Shown: in pieces, positions 7,967 through 15,599 of the stretch | Layout of the letters: each line of letters begins with the position of its first letter | Position numbering within the stretch: position 1 is the stretch's first letter | NCBI RefSeq assembly: GCF_031432215.1 | Contig: NZ_JAVKGN010000002.1 | Coordinates: 106,343-170,342 of the forward strand | DNA from: Halodesulfurarchaeum sp. HSR-GB | GTDB lineage: Archaea; Halobacteriota; Halobacteria; Halobacteriales; Halobacteriaceae | Length of the DNA: 64,000 nucleotides | Direction: 5' to 3' | Notes under the pieces: generated by a model | Database searches by the model: none | What the model saw: only the letters and a program-made list of their open reading frames with translations | Told to the model about the DNA's origin: nothing | Translations under genes and position numbers: made by a program

Positions 7967-8293
7967 ATGGAACACCCGTCAGCGCCCGCCTCTCTGCCGA
8001 AATATCTGGCCGAAGGGCTACCCAAGCAAGACGACTCGACGCTTCGCGACACCCAAGCGTACATCGAAGACCTCCTCGAGGCCAGGAATGAACCAATCAA
8101 GGAAACCGAACTGCCTGATACCGCAGAAGTCGTAGAGACTGACTCTAAGGGGAAAGGATCGGTTGTCAAGGAAAAAGTGAAATGCGGCGACGAATCCTGT
8201 CATTGTGCAGACGGGGAACAGCATGGCCCGTATCTCTACAGATATTGGAAAGAGAACGGCAAAACACGATCTGAATACGTAGGAAAGCCTTGA
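7967..8293 (+). CDS. Small conserved haloarchaeal protein with Cys/His motif
   Basis: 108 residues from ATG 7967. A long open frame runs further upstream, but it lies over the HTH gene on the other strand and reads poorly. The C-terminal part holds VKCGDESCHCADGEQHGPYL and YRYWKENGKTRSEYVGKP. This is a compact Cys-Cys-His-Cys motif with a tail I associate with a haloarchaeal DUF6788-like family (from memory). Metal binding or nucleic-acid binding is possible. It is the only gene behind the 7917-7964 inverted repeat. Confidence 0.7.
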   Translation: MEHPSAPASLPKYLAEGLPKQDDSTLRDTQAYIEDLLEARNEPIKETELPDTAEVVETDSKGKGSVVKEKVKCGDESCHCADGEQHGPYLYRYWKENGKTRSEYVGKP

Positions 8294-8339
8294 ATCGGCT
8301 CTGTTGAAATCCTTTGCAAATGATATATTTCAGTGGCCG

Positions 8340-8366
8340 TGCTGAATATAGACCTTAGGTTCAGCA
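8340..8366. repeat. 27-bp palindromic element, copy 2
   Basis: TGCTGAAT and a GTTCAGCA arm flank ATAGACCTTAG. It lies between the convergent genes ending at 8293 and 8611. The flanking 8294-8610 interval holds no gene I trust; a 69-codon minus-strand frame there has no recognisable content. Confidence 0.65.
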
Positions 8367-8610
8367 AACCGGTATGGAGTAAACTCGGGCAGAACTTCCG
8401 TCATCATGTAATTACTGTCGAAAACTGAATAATGAGCGATTCGACGTTTTGAGAACGAACTACCGATTGCCAAAATTGCGTTTGCTCTGTCACCGATTAT
8501 TGGCCAGGATCGAAAGGTTCGGGTAGTCTTTCCTGCCATAGCAAAACTCCCGTTGGTTGGTATGGACCGAGGCCGGCGTTCGGTCGGCGGTAGATGAATG
8601 GCTACAAGAG

Positions 8611-8916
8611 CTAAATTGACGGAGTCACCGGATATGGTGCGGGTTCCCCGTCATTACCACTCGCTTGAAGCAGTTTCTTCCCATCTATAGTGATTACATA
8701 CTGCGACGGCCCATCTTGTGGAACCGGGCAGCCCTTGGACATCGGACAAGTATCACACGCAGAACCGGCACAATCGAGATCTTGTAGGTGACCTGCACGA
8801 ACCTGTGATTCGATAATTGCCTTCACAGCGTCTGGCCGCATTGCTAACTGCTCGGCGATGTCTCTAATCTCGATGCCGCGGTTAACGAATCCGAGTACCT
8901 CCTCGTAAACGCTCAT
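8611..8916 (-). CDS. FeoC-like HTH protein with Cys cluster
   Basis: 101 residues. An N-terminal HTH (VNRGIEIRDIAEQLAMRPDA) is followed by a C-x4-C-x2-C-x5-C cluster (CAGSACDTCPMSKGC). This is the FeoC arrangement, a small winged-helix protein with an iron-sulfur or metal-binding loop that acts with FeoB. It is the last gene of the feo operon and overlaps the preceding membrane-protein gene by 4 nt. Confidence 0.75.
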   Translation of the reverse strand: MSVYEEVLGFVNRGIEIRDIAEQLAMRPDAVKAIIESQVRAGHLQDLDCAGSACDTCPMSKGCPVPQDGPSQYVITIDGKKLLQASGNDGEPAPYPVTPSI

Positions 8917-9368
8917 TTCCCCTCACCTGCTGCAGTAGGTTCAAACGCTTGCATGCGATATTTAACCACGACAAGTGCGAACAGTCCGAAGATGATCGAG
9001 GGGCTATACGGCGGGGCAAATGCGAGGGCGATCTGATCCAATTCTGCAACCCAAACATCGTGGCCACCTGGAATCGCTCCAAGGAACCGACCGAGAAGAT
9101 CAGTTACGGCAACGATCCAGAGCATCGTCCCCGCAAGCACTGTTACCACCTGATTTCGGCGAGATCCGAGGCCATGCGTTGAACCGTAAAGGAAAAACGC
9201 CCCGGCCGATGCGACGATGACGCCACGCCAGAGCAGGTACGTTCCGCTAACACTCAAGACGGAAATCGAAACGGAATTCCCGGAAACGCCGGCCAACAAC
9301 TGGAGGCTACCGATCAACACCGAGATAATCCCTAATGCCCCGAAGTAAATCTCATCCCAGGATGGCAT
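8913..9368 (-). CDS. Four-helix membrane protein of the feo operon
   Basis: 151 residues with about four membrane segments (ALGIISVLIGSLQLLAGV, LLWRGVIVASAGAFFLYG, VVTVLAGTMLWIVAVTDLLG, IIFGLFALVVVKY). It starts 2 bp after feoB-TM and overlaps the FeoC-like gene by 4 nt, so it is co-expressed with the ferrous iron transporter. No family name comes to mind; an accessory subunit of the transporter is a reasonable guess. Confidence 0.65.
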   Translation of the reverse strand: MPSWDEIYFGALGIISVLIGSLQLLAGVSGNSVSISVLSVSGTYLLWRGVIVASAGAFFLYGSTHGLGSRRNQVVTVLAGTMLWIVAVTDLLGRFLGAIPGGHDVWVAELDQIALAFAPPYSPSIIFGLFALVVVKYRMQAFEPTAAGEGK

Positions 9369-9370
9369 TT

Positions 9371-10606
9371 TTAAGCCACCCCCATGATCATCCCAATCAG
9401 TCGAAGCAGTCCACCCCAGAGGAACAACGTGACTCCGAGGATTGCAACGGCTCCAACCAGGGTTTTGACGATTCCGAAGCTCGATTTGCCCTCTTTAATC
9501 AACATCGCAAAGGTTGCGGCACATGGGAAGTAGATGCTAATCATGACGACTGACATGACTGTCTGGAAGGGTGACAGTCCGACCCCGGTCAATTGCGCCA
9601 CGGCCAGGTCTTTGCGTATGAACCCTGCAACAAGTCCCGGCACGGTCTCCTTTGGCACCCCAAACCACCCCGTCAGCAACGGCTCGAGCGTCGTTGACAG
9701 CCAGTCGATCGCGCCACCCATCCAGAGGACGTTAATCAAACCGACGCCCAGCAACACGAACGGAATAGCCGAGACGAAAAAGCCCCGCATTCGAAGCCAC
9801 AGTTTTGTCGACACATTCCCAATAGTGGGTTTCCTCATTGGAGGGACGTCCGTAATCAGCTTGGGTGTCTTGCCCGGGAGGAGTTTGTCAAGCACGGCTC
9901 CGACGGTGAAAAATCCAATGAGCAGGTAAAGAAGAATGTAGCCGGTGTATTGCGGAATGAGTGAGAGCATGATACCGAGTTGTGCGCCACATGGGATGAA
10001 CACCGAGAGCAGTGTCATCATCATGAAGCGCTGTTTTTTGGACTCGAGATTCCGAGTCGCTGCAACCCCCGGAACGTTACACCCAAACGAGAGGACCATG
10101 GGGATGACCGAGTAACCCTGTAATCCAATTTTCTCGAACACTGTGTCCAGCAAAACGGCGAGACGAGACATATAGCCGGAGTCCTCTAAGATGACGAGGA
10201 CGAGGTAAAGAGCGAAGATCGCTGGCAAAACGACGCCAATTGCGACGAAAAGTCCGCTGGTGAGCATCCCCCAGGAAACGACGGCTCGCTGAGCTGCTGG
10301 ATCACCAATGAGTATGAAGTATACCCAACTGCCTTCCCAGGGGAAGACACTCTGAAGCCAGGGTAACCAGTACTCATCGAACAGGGGGACGAAGTAGCCG
10401 TCGGTAAAGAATCCCGCAACAGCACCGAAAAAGGCCCAGGCCCCGTACAGTACCGTGACCGCAAATGGAATTCCAAACCACGGGTCGACAAGCAAATCGC
10501 CCATAATGTCCGTGAACGAGTCTCTCTGTTCTCTGTACTCTACCGTGTTCGAAACGATTTGATCGACGAGCTCCCACCGTTCGGCCGACCCAAGACCTGA
10601 ACTCAT
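9371..10606 (-). CDS. feoB: FeoB membrane permease domain (separate polypeptide)
   Basis: 411 residues: the membrane part of the ferrous iron transporter FeoB, without the GTPase. The signature GCNVPGVAATRNLESKKQR and the PCGAQLG motif in the core repeats are present, and there are about eight to nine membrane segments. The start ATG overlaps the stop of the GTPase-domain gene (ATGA at 10603-10606). In most prokaryotes both domains are one protein; here they are two coupled genes. Confidence 0.9.
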   Translation of the reverse strand: MSSGLGSAERWELVDQIVSNTVEYREQRDSFTDIMGDLLVDPWFGIPFAVTVLYGAWAFFGAVAGFFTDGYFVPLFDEYWLPWLQSVFPWEGSWVYFILIGDPAAQRAVVSWGMLTSGLFVAIGVVLPAIFALYLVLVILEDSGYMSRLAVLLDTVFEKIGLQGYSVIPMVLSFGCNVPGVAATRNLESKKQRFMMMTLLSVFIPCGAQLGIMLSLIPQYTGYILLYLLIGFFTVGAVLDKLLPGKTPKLITDVPPMRKPTIGNVSTKLWLRMRGFFVSAIPFVLLGVGLINVLWMGGAIDWLSTTLEPLLTGWFGVPKETVPGLVAGFIRKDLAVAQLTGVGLSPFQTVMSVVMISIYFPCAATFAMLIKEGKSSFGIVKTLVGAVAILGVTLFLWGGLLRLIGMIMGVA

Positions 10607-11229
10607 CCTTCAATCGCCTCCTTTGTGCCCTCCGTGCGTTCTTGTATTGCTGTTAGCGAGGGGGAATGGGCCGCTTCAATACTTTCAACGAGGTCTTTGA
10701 GTCCTTCACCAGTTGTTGCGACTGTAGGCACAACTGGCACATCCAAGATGTGTTCAAGGTGCGCGACGTCAATCTGGATGTTCTGTTTGCGAGCCTCGTC
10801 GATCATATTTGCTGCGACGGTGACGTCGTACCCGTCATCGATAATTTCGAGGAGCAAATTGAGTCCCCGTTCGATCCGAGTCGCGTCGAGGACACAAACA
10901 ACAACGGCGTCCGAGTGCTCCTCCAAAATCTCGACAGCCACCTCTTCGGAGGCGTTCTTGGGTGAGAGGGAGAACGTTCCTGGAACGTCAATAACGTCGA
11001 TCGACTCGCCCTGATATTGAAGCTCACCGTGGGTGTAATCGACCGTCGTTCCGGGATAATTCGATTCAGTGACATTCGATTCACCAAAATTTGGCCAGAA
11101 TCCCTGTTGCGACCATTTATTTGACCCTACGTTGGAGTCGATATTTCCGGACCCAGTTAATTGGTTGAATAGAGCGCTTTTGCCGACGTTCGGATGACCA
11201 ACGAGTAATATTGACGGCCTATCACTCAT
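10603..11229 (-). CDS. feoB: FeoB GTPase domain (separate polypeptide)
   Basis: About 208 residues from the ATG at 11229 (MSDRPSILLVGHPNVGKSAL). Motifs are G1 GHPNVGKS, G2 Thr in YPGTTV, G3 DVPG, and G4 NMID. The G5 position reads VATTGEG where SAxxGxG is usual. Between G1 and G2 there is an extra stretch (SNVGSNKWSQQGFWPNFGES) not present in typical FeoB. It probably drives or gates iron uptake by the permease gene that follows with a 4-nt overlap. It overlaps feoA by 8 nt. Confidence 0.88.
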   Translation of the reverse strand: MSDRPSILLVGHPNVGKSALFNQLTGSGNIDSNVGSNKWSQQGFWPNFGESNVTESNYPGTTVDYTHGELQYQGESIDVIDVPGTFSLSPKNASEEVAVEILEEHSDAVVVCVLDATRIERGLNLLLEIIDDGYDVTVAANMIDEARKQNIQIDVAHLEHILDVPVVPTVATTGEGLKDLVESIEAAHSPSLTAIQERTEGTKEAIEG

Positions 11230-11515
11230 CATCTGTAGCGACATAGATGCGGCGGGCGTGATCCTGACTCAACGATGTCGTACTGTGACCGATCGTTATG
11301 GTGATCGGCCCATTGAACGGCTGTTTTGATTGAACGACAAGCTCTTTGCCCGATCGGATCCCCATCTCTCCGAGTTCTTCCCGAAGAGCGTCATCGATGT
11401 CTTTGATTCTGCCTCGCTTTTTCCTACCCAATTCATTGAGGCGGCGTCGCTTCCGCTTCCGCTTTCTTCGTCGAGTTTCGCCGTTTTCCTTGCCTGTTAT
11501 GTTTTTCCGATTCAT
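11222..11515 (-). CDS. feoA: FeoA-like SH3-domain protein
   Basis: 97 residues. The C-terminal half (REELGEMGIRSGKELVVQSK, then GPITITIGHSTTSLSQDHAR) is the small SH3-like FeoA fold. The N-terminal 35 residues are extremely rich in Arg and Lys (TRRRKRKRKRRRLNELGRKK), unusual for this family. First gene of the feo operon, just behind the iron-box-like palindrome at 11531. Confidence 0.75.
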   Translation of the reverse strand: MNRKNITGKENGETRRRKRKRKRRRLNELGRKKRGRIKDIDDALREELGEMGIRSGKELVVQSKQPFNGPITITIGHSTTSLSQDHARRIYVATDDE

Positions 11516-11530
11516 TTAGTCTCACCTAAC

Positions 11531-11544
11531 TTAGGCAGGCCTAA
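11531..11544. promoter_or_regulatory. DtxR/IdeR-like iron box before feoA
   Basis: The perfect palindrome TTAGGC-AG-GCCTAA matches the core of DtxR-family operators. It overlaps a second half-palindrome, CCTAA-C-TTAGG (11525-11535). It lies 16-29 bp upstream of the feoA start, a natural place for iron-dependent repression. Confidence 0.6.
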
Positions 11545-11979
11545 TGTTTTGGAGAGGGCATGATAAACCCAGATGTGTATTCCCATTAATTGGAAATTGT
11601 TCTCATGGATCTCCCAAGATAGTGCCATGCAAATCCCGGAAAATACTCAGAGGAGTCGAAAATCCGAGAAACCGATTTTTCTTAATTCAGTATTAAATTT
11701 CACAATTTGTGCTCATTCTTATTTGATATATTGGGTGATGTGTCCAACAATTAAGTGTTAATTTTTACAATCATTCGCTGCTGAATTCGCGCCTTGAGTT
11801 CAGCACGAGCTTATTGTTAGAACCTGGATGGGATTTTGAGTTGACTGATGAATTTAGAGGATCAAGTCAGCACAGCGGTTTTGATATCAAAGACGCCACC
11901 CTCACCACTCGCACAGGTTTCTTGTATATGGACGTGTCGCTGACGACGACTGAGACCGATGGACAGACGAGGTCTTCTC
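11545..11979. other. Intergenic region between feoA and the phosphate permease
   Basis: AT-rich, with no supported gene. It holds copy 3 of the 27-bp palindrome (11779-11805). A 73-codon plus-strand frame at 11814-12035 lacks coding character and runs into the permease 3' end. Confidence 0.5.
11779..11805. repeat. 27-bp palindromic element, copy 3
   Basis: Arms TGCTGAAT and GTTCAGCA flank a spacer starting TCGCGCCTT. Intergenic. Confidence 0.75.
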
Positions 11980-13260
11980 TTAGCCAAGGAATGAAAACAA
12001 AGCATAGGACCCCACGAGCGACATCACCGGCGTGATCACCCAGAGTGTCACGACGCGAGCTGCCGCCTCTTGGTGGAACAGGCCTTCGGCGGATAGTTTT
12101 TCCGGGTCTTTTTCGCCGATATTAGACACTCTATCCCCGGATGCGTGCTGCCTGTCCGGGTCAGGAGTCTCGCCTTCAGCGAGTTCGCCCACAGTCGGGC
12201 CCGCAGCGACCTCCTTTTTACCTTCAACTGGGTGAAGTTTCAGGGCACCAGTCGTGAACTTTGGAGCGGATTCATCGGCAGGGGACTGTGTGACTAATTC
12301 TGCGAGCGTCCGCGCTCGGCTTGCACGGCCCCACCCGAGCCCAATGATACAACTGGTCGTGCTTACGGCGAGACTGGCTGGAATTCCGAGCCACGAGAGG
12401 ACGGTGATAATCGTCGCACCCACGGTCGAAACAATGAGCGCTGCCAGAATCGGCATCTCCGTAATATCGTTGCCAACGGTTGCCAGCGTCCGCCGCGCAA
12501 TTGTGAAGCCGCCCACACTGATGGCCCCGACTGCAAGGAGAATCGCCGGGCTGGAGTCAATGGAACCGTTGCCGACAAGCGGGGCGACTGCGTTCGCCGC
12601 GTTCGAGGCTCCGGCGCTGAACCCCATATAGCAGGCAATTGCCACTACAAGCGCCGACCCGAACAGATCCCGAGGTGCCACGTTATCGTTGATCGATAGC
12701 CGTGGGAGGCTCCCCTGGGTATCGATTGCGATCAACGGGTTCGTGAGGCGACCAAATTCGAATATGGCGTCGAGGTGCGGGTACAGATATCTGCCGATAA
12801 ACACACCTGTGAAGACAGCGATCAGTGGGGAGACGATCCATGCCGACAGGATGGTAAACATCAGGGCAGTGTTGAGCGTCGCCGTTGCTAATCCGAGTCC
12901 GACGATTGCTGCGACGGCTGTCATCGAGGTTGACGCCGGAACACCGTAGACGTTCGAGATCAGGAGTGCGAGACCGGTAAAAAAGAGGACGCCAACGCTC
13001 GCTTCGGGGGTAAAGGCGGTTGCATCGACGATTTCGGTACTCATCGTCGTGATGACCTTCCGCCCAATCGTCCACGCTCCGAGGAACGCGAATACGGTAA
13101 ACAGGGCTCCGGCGGTGACTTTTCTGACGGCCCGGCTACCGACTGCCGGACCGAAGGCAACAGCGGTTGATGACCCCCCGATATTGTACCCGACGAACAC
13201 CGCCACCAGCAATCCCACGAGAATTAGTAATTCTGCCACGTCCGTGTGCTCAGTTCGCAC
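11980..13260 (-). CDS. PiT-family inorganic phosphate permease
   Basis: 426 residues, starting with GTG at 13260. It has about ten membrane segments. Two inverted PiT signatures are visible: GYNIGGSSTAVAFGPAVGSR near residue 24 and FSAGASNAANAVAPLVGNGS in the second half. A charged cytosolic loop (KLHPVEGKKEVAAGPTVGEL) separates the last segments. PiT proteins import phosphate with a cation; in haloarchaea Na+ or H+ coupling is likely. It stands alone, with no PhoU-like neighbour. Confidence 0.9.
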   Translation of the reverse strand: MRTEHTDVAELLILVGLLVAVFVGYNIGGSSTAVAFGPAVGSRAVRKVTAGALFTVFAFLGAWTIGRKVITTMSTEIVDATAFTPEASVGVLFFTGLALLISNVYGVPASTSMTAVAAIVGLGLATATLNTALMFTILSAWIVSPLIAVFTGVFIGRYLYPHLDAIFEFGRLTNPLIAIDTQGSLPRLSINDNVAPRDLFGSALVVAIACYMGFSAGASNAANAVAPLVGNGSIDSSPAILLAVGAISVGGFTIARRTLATVGNDITEMPILAALIVSTVGATIITVLSWLGIPASLAVSTTSCIIGLGWGRASRARTLAELVTQSPADESAPKFTTGALKLHPVEGKKEVAAGPTVGELAEGETPDPDRQHASGDRVSNIGEKDPEKLSAEGLFHQEAAARVVTLWVITPVMSLVGSYALFSFLG

Positions 13261-13656
13261 GCGAAAAAATAGTGACGTTTCGCTGCTGAACTATTGGCTA
13301 CGAGCGATAGACGCACTAACACGAAAATTTCGCACTTGACAACTGAAGTCCCACTGATCTCTACCGATTCGTCTTCACACGGGTTGCTCAAAGATCAGTG
13401 ACCGATATGCGCTATCTATTCAGCAAGCTTTGTTTGTACCTATTCAGATAGTAAACGAAAACAATTGCTGGTAAGAGGGCCTGTACCGCCAGAAAGTCGG
13501 TATCAAATCCCTAAGAATCCCTTTTTCTTGCGCCTTTAAACCATACATTCAGCAGTCCACCGAGGAACTCTTCGATAGCTACCACAAGAGTAGATGTGTA
13601 CAGAGTGAGATTCTGTGGGCGTCCGAATTCTGATGGAAAACAGTTCGAGGGGATCG
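13261..13656. other. Intergenic region with degenerate repeat halves
   Basis: No gene supported. It contains a half copy of the 27-bp element (CTATTCAGCA near 13415-13424). This is followed by CCTATTCAGATAGT and AACGAAAAC (near 13439-13461), the same order of words as at 17942-17970. Confidence 0.45.
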
Positions 13657-13830
13657 TTATTCTGTTTCGAGGGCGTCGTAGATGTCGCGGTTGGCATCGC
13701 GGTCTGCGGCAGCGACCCGGCGGACGAGTTCCTGGCGGATGTCCGCCATAACCTCGTCCAGTGGGGATGTCGGTTCCGTTCCTTCCTCCGTCGCCATATC
13801 TCTTGATTGGTCGTGAATGTGGTTAATCAT
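13657..13830 (-). CDS. Small acidic protein coupled to Doc, possible antitoxin
   Basis: 57 residues (MINHIHDQSRDMATEEGTEP, then SPLDEVMADIRQELVRRVAA and a helical tail). Its ATG overlaps the stop region of the doc gene, and an internal ATG at 13797 is an alternative start. Short, acidic and helical with tight coupling to a Doc toxin, it fits an antitoxin, although Phd antitoxins usually come first in the operon. No family recognised. Confidence 0.5.
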   Translation of the reverse strand: MINHIHDQSRDMATEEGTEPTSPLDEVMADIRQELVRRVAAADRDANRDIYDALETE

Positions 13831-14344
13831 TTGGGTCCTCCCGGTTGGTTAGTTCGTCAAGTCCATACTGGATGAGGTCCGCTCGCCAGGTCTCTATTGC
13901 CCCGGGCAGGTCGATCGATTCAGTGTGGGATTTCAGATACTGGATGACGGTGTCTTGTTCGACAGTTCTCTGATCGGTGCCGAACTGCTTGAGGATGGTC
14001 CGAATCTCGTCGTCGTACGTGAAGCGGTATCCGTTCAAGAAGTAGAATGCGGCAGTGGTGTTGAGTGCGGTACGCTTGTTGGCATCAACGAATGGGTGGT
14101 TCGCCACGAGGAGGCGGAGAAGATGGTACGCTTTCACGTGAATTGTCTCAGGTGTTGTGTCGAAACTCCCCTCCTCGATGTATTGGAGTGCAAACTCGAT
14201 ATCCCCACGCCGCTGTACCCCCGGGTTTGTCTCGGTGTACTCCGAGACGATCTCCGCATGGATGTTGAGGACATCCTCGACTGACGGATACCAGAAGTCA
14301 GTCATTACCAAAGCGTCATTCGAAACGGGTGTAATCTTTTCCAT
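13823..14344 (-). CDS. doc: Doc/Fic-family toxin
   Basis: 173 residues. The Fic/Doc motif is NHPFVDANKRTALN (about 92-105) with catalytic His, the Asp-Ala-Asn-Lys-Arg phosphate loop and downstream helices. The Asp in place of Gly marks the Doc type, which phosphorylates targets such as EF-Tu rather than AMPylating them. The gene is followed by an overlapping small ORF that may be its antitoxin. A degenerate 27-bp palindrome lies 28 bp upstream of the start. Confidence 0.85.
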   Translation of the reverse strand: MEKITPVSNDALVMTDFWYPSVEDVLNIHAEIVSEYTETNPGVQRRGDIEFALQYIEEGSFDTTPETIHVKAYHLLRLLVANHPFVDANKRTALNTTAAFYFLNGYRFTYDDEIRTILKQFGTDQRTVEQDTVIQYLKSHTESIDLPGAIETWRADLIQYGLDELTNREDPND

Positions 14345-14371
14345 ACTCCGCGGGTCTGCTCCAATACTCGC

Positions 14372-14397
14372 TGCTGCATTCGCGCCTTCAATTCACG
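14372..14397. repeat. 27-bp palindromic element, degenerate copy 4
   Basis: TGCTGCATTCGCGCCTTCAA then TTCACG: the left arm and core are intact apart from one base, and the right arm is eroded. It lies just upstream of the doc start. Confidence 0.5.
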
Positions 14398-14600
14398 TAT
14401 GGGAAAATCTGCTATGTAGAATTATCCAGCCCGGTTGCAAGATTCTTTCGCCCAACTCGATAATTCGTCAAACAAATGTGCCAATCACTAGAGGGCGGTT
14501 TGATTTGTTAGCCTACGACTGACCAGTGGCGGCTTCGTGAATTCCAGAGCTATTGCTCCCGCTCCCTCCAACCGGCCGCTCTGCAACCGCTCAGATACCG

Positions 14601-15251
14601 CTATGCCGAGACGCCTGGTGGGTTGTACACCTCTCCCCGATCCAACATGTGATAGATCGACACCAGCAGCTTCCGGGCAGTCGCTACCGCGGCAGTCTGG
14701 CTGTTCTTTCGCCGTTCGATTCGGTGATAGAACCGGCTCAGATACGGGTCTTCGACCGTGTGGACCGCACTATGGACGGCCTGCACGAGCAGCCATCTGA
14801 CTTTTCCTGGCCCTTTCTTCGAGATGCCACCCTCAAACTGGGAATCGCCTGACTCCCGGACTACCGGGTTCAGCCCCACATACCGCACTACCTCCTTGGC
14901 TTTGTCAGATCGGTCAATGTCTCCGAGTTCCGCATAGATCACCAGCGACGTGTAGTGGCTCACACCAGGAATCGTCATGAGGAGCCGCGTCGCTCGAAGT
15001 CCTTCCGCTCGTTCCTCGATTCGTTTGTCGAGATCGTCGATCTCCTCGGTGAGTGTCTCGATGACCGACAGATACGACGACAATAACTCGTCCCACGGTT
15101 CAGGGAGTGACAGCCCTTCGAGGTACTCACGGCCCTGTTGGGTCAGCGGCTTCACCTCCTGGGTGATGCCGTTGTCCAGAAGCAACGAGTGGATCTTGTT
15201 GGCGTACTTGGTTCGTTCCTGGAGCAGGCTGATCCGAGCAGCGGGTCGCAA
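14601..15251 (-). pseudogene. Truncated IS110-family transposase
   Basis: 216 residues matching the C-terminal two thirds of IS110 transposases (LMTIPGVSHYTSLVIYAEL, VRYVGLNPVVRESGDSQFEG, TARKLLVSIYHMLDRGEVYN). The N-terminal DEDD/RuvC-like half seen in the intact copy at 21520-22527 is missing; the open frame begins at a chance Met. It is therefore inactive by itself. The relationship to the intact copy is clear but distant, so it is not a recent duplicate. Confidence 0.85.
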
Positions 15252-15572
15252 TCACACGAGCGACAGCTGTAGCGGTTCACGCCTTTCCGCAAGGGCGGCG
15301 AGAGAGTAGCCGGAGTCGGCTGCTTGCTAAGGATTAGTGACACCATTGGAAAAACGCATACGGTGACCAGAGGAATTATGACAAAACCTCCCATATATTC
15401 AGACGGCGGGATTCTCAGCAATGGACCAGTCAGCAGCGCGCGGTCTAAGCCGCTGAATAGAACTCGGTCTCTTGTGCCCCATGCTTGGCCTTTCACCCAG
15501 CTACGGGAGCAGATTTTCCCATCGAGTCAGCAAAAGCCCATTGTATCTTTTTAGATAATAACCAAAACGGAC
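15252..15572. other. Intergenic region next to the truncated IS110
   Basis: No gene supported. It contains a short hairpin, AGCCG-GAGT-CGGCT, near 15309-15322, probably in or near the lost transposon end. Confidence 0.4.
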
Positions 15573-15599
15573 TGCAAGATAGAGACCTTCTATTCAGCA
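15573..15599. repeat. 27-bp palindromic element, copy 5, overlapping a stop codon
   Basis: TGCAAGATAGAGACCTTCTA then TTCAGCA: intact right arm, eroded left arm. The stop codon of the histidine kinase (15590-15592) lies inside it. A duplicate with the same context is at 17974. Confidence 0.5.

Noticed and set aside
7316..8293. A 325-codon plus-strand open frame
   Set aside because: Its first two thirds lie antisense to the HTH gene at 7139-7813 and lack haloarchaeal protein character; only the part from ATG 7967 is a real gene.
8330..8539. A 69-codon minus-strand ORF between convergent genes
   Set aside because: No recognisable content, and it includes the 27-bp palindrome; probably chance.
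11814..12035. A 73-codon plus-strand ORF
   Set aside because: Its tail overlaps the phosphate permease 3' end and the composition is not protein-like.
15324..15554. Small plus-strand ORF beside the truncated IS110
   Set aside because: No start context, no recognisable motif, and a competing minus-strand frame of equal quality.
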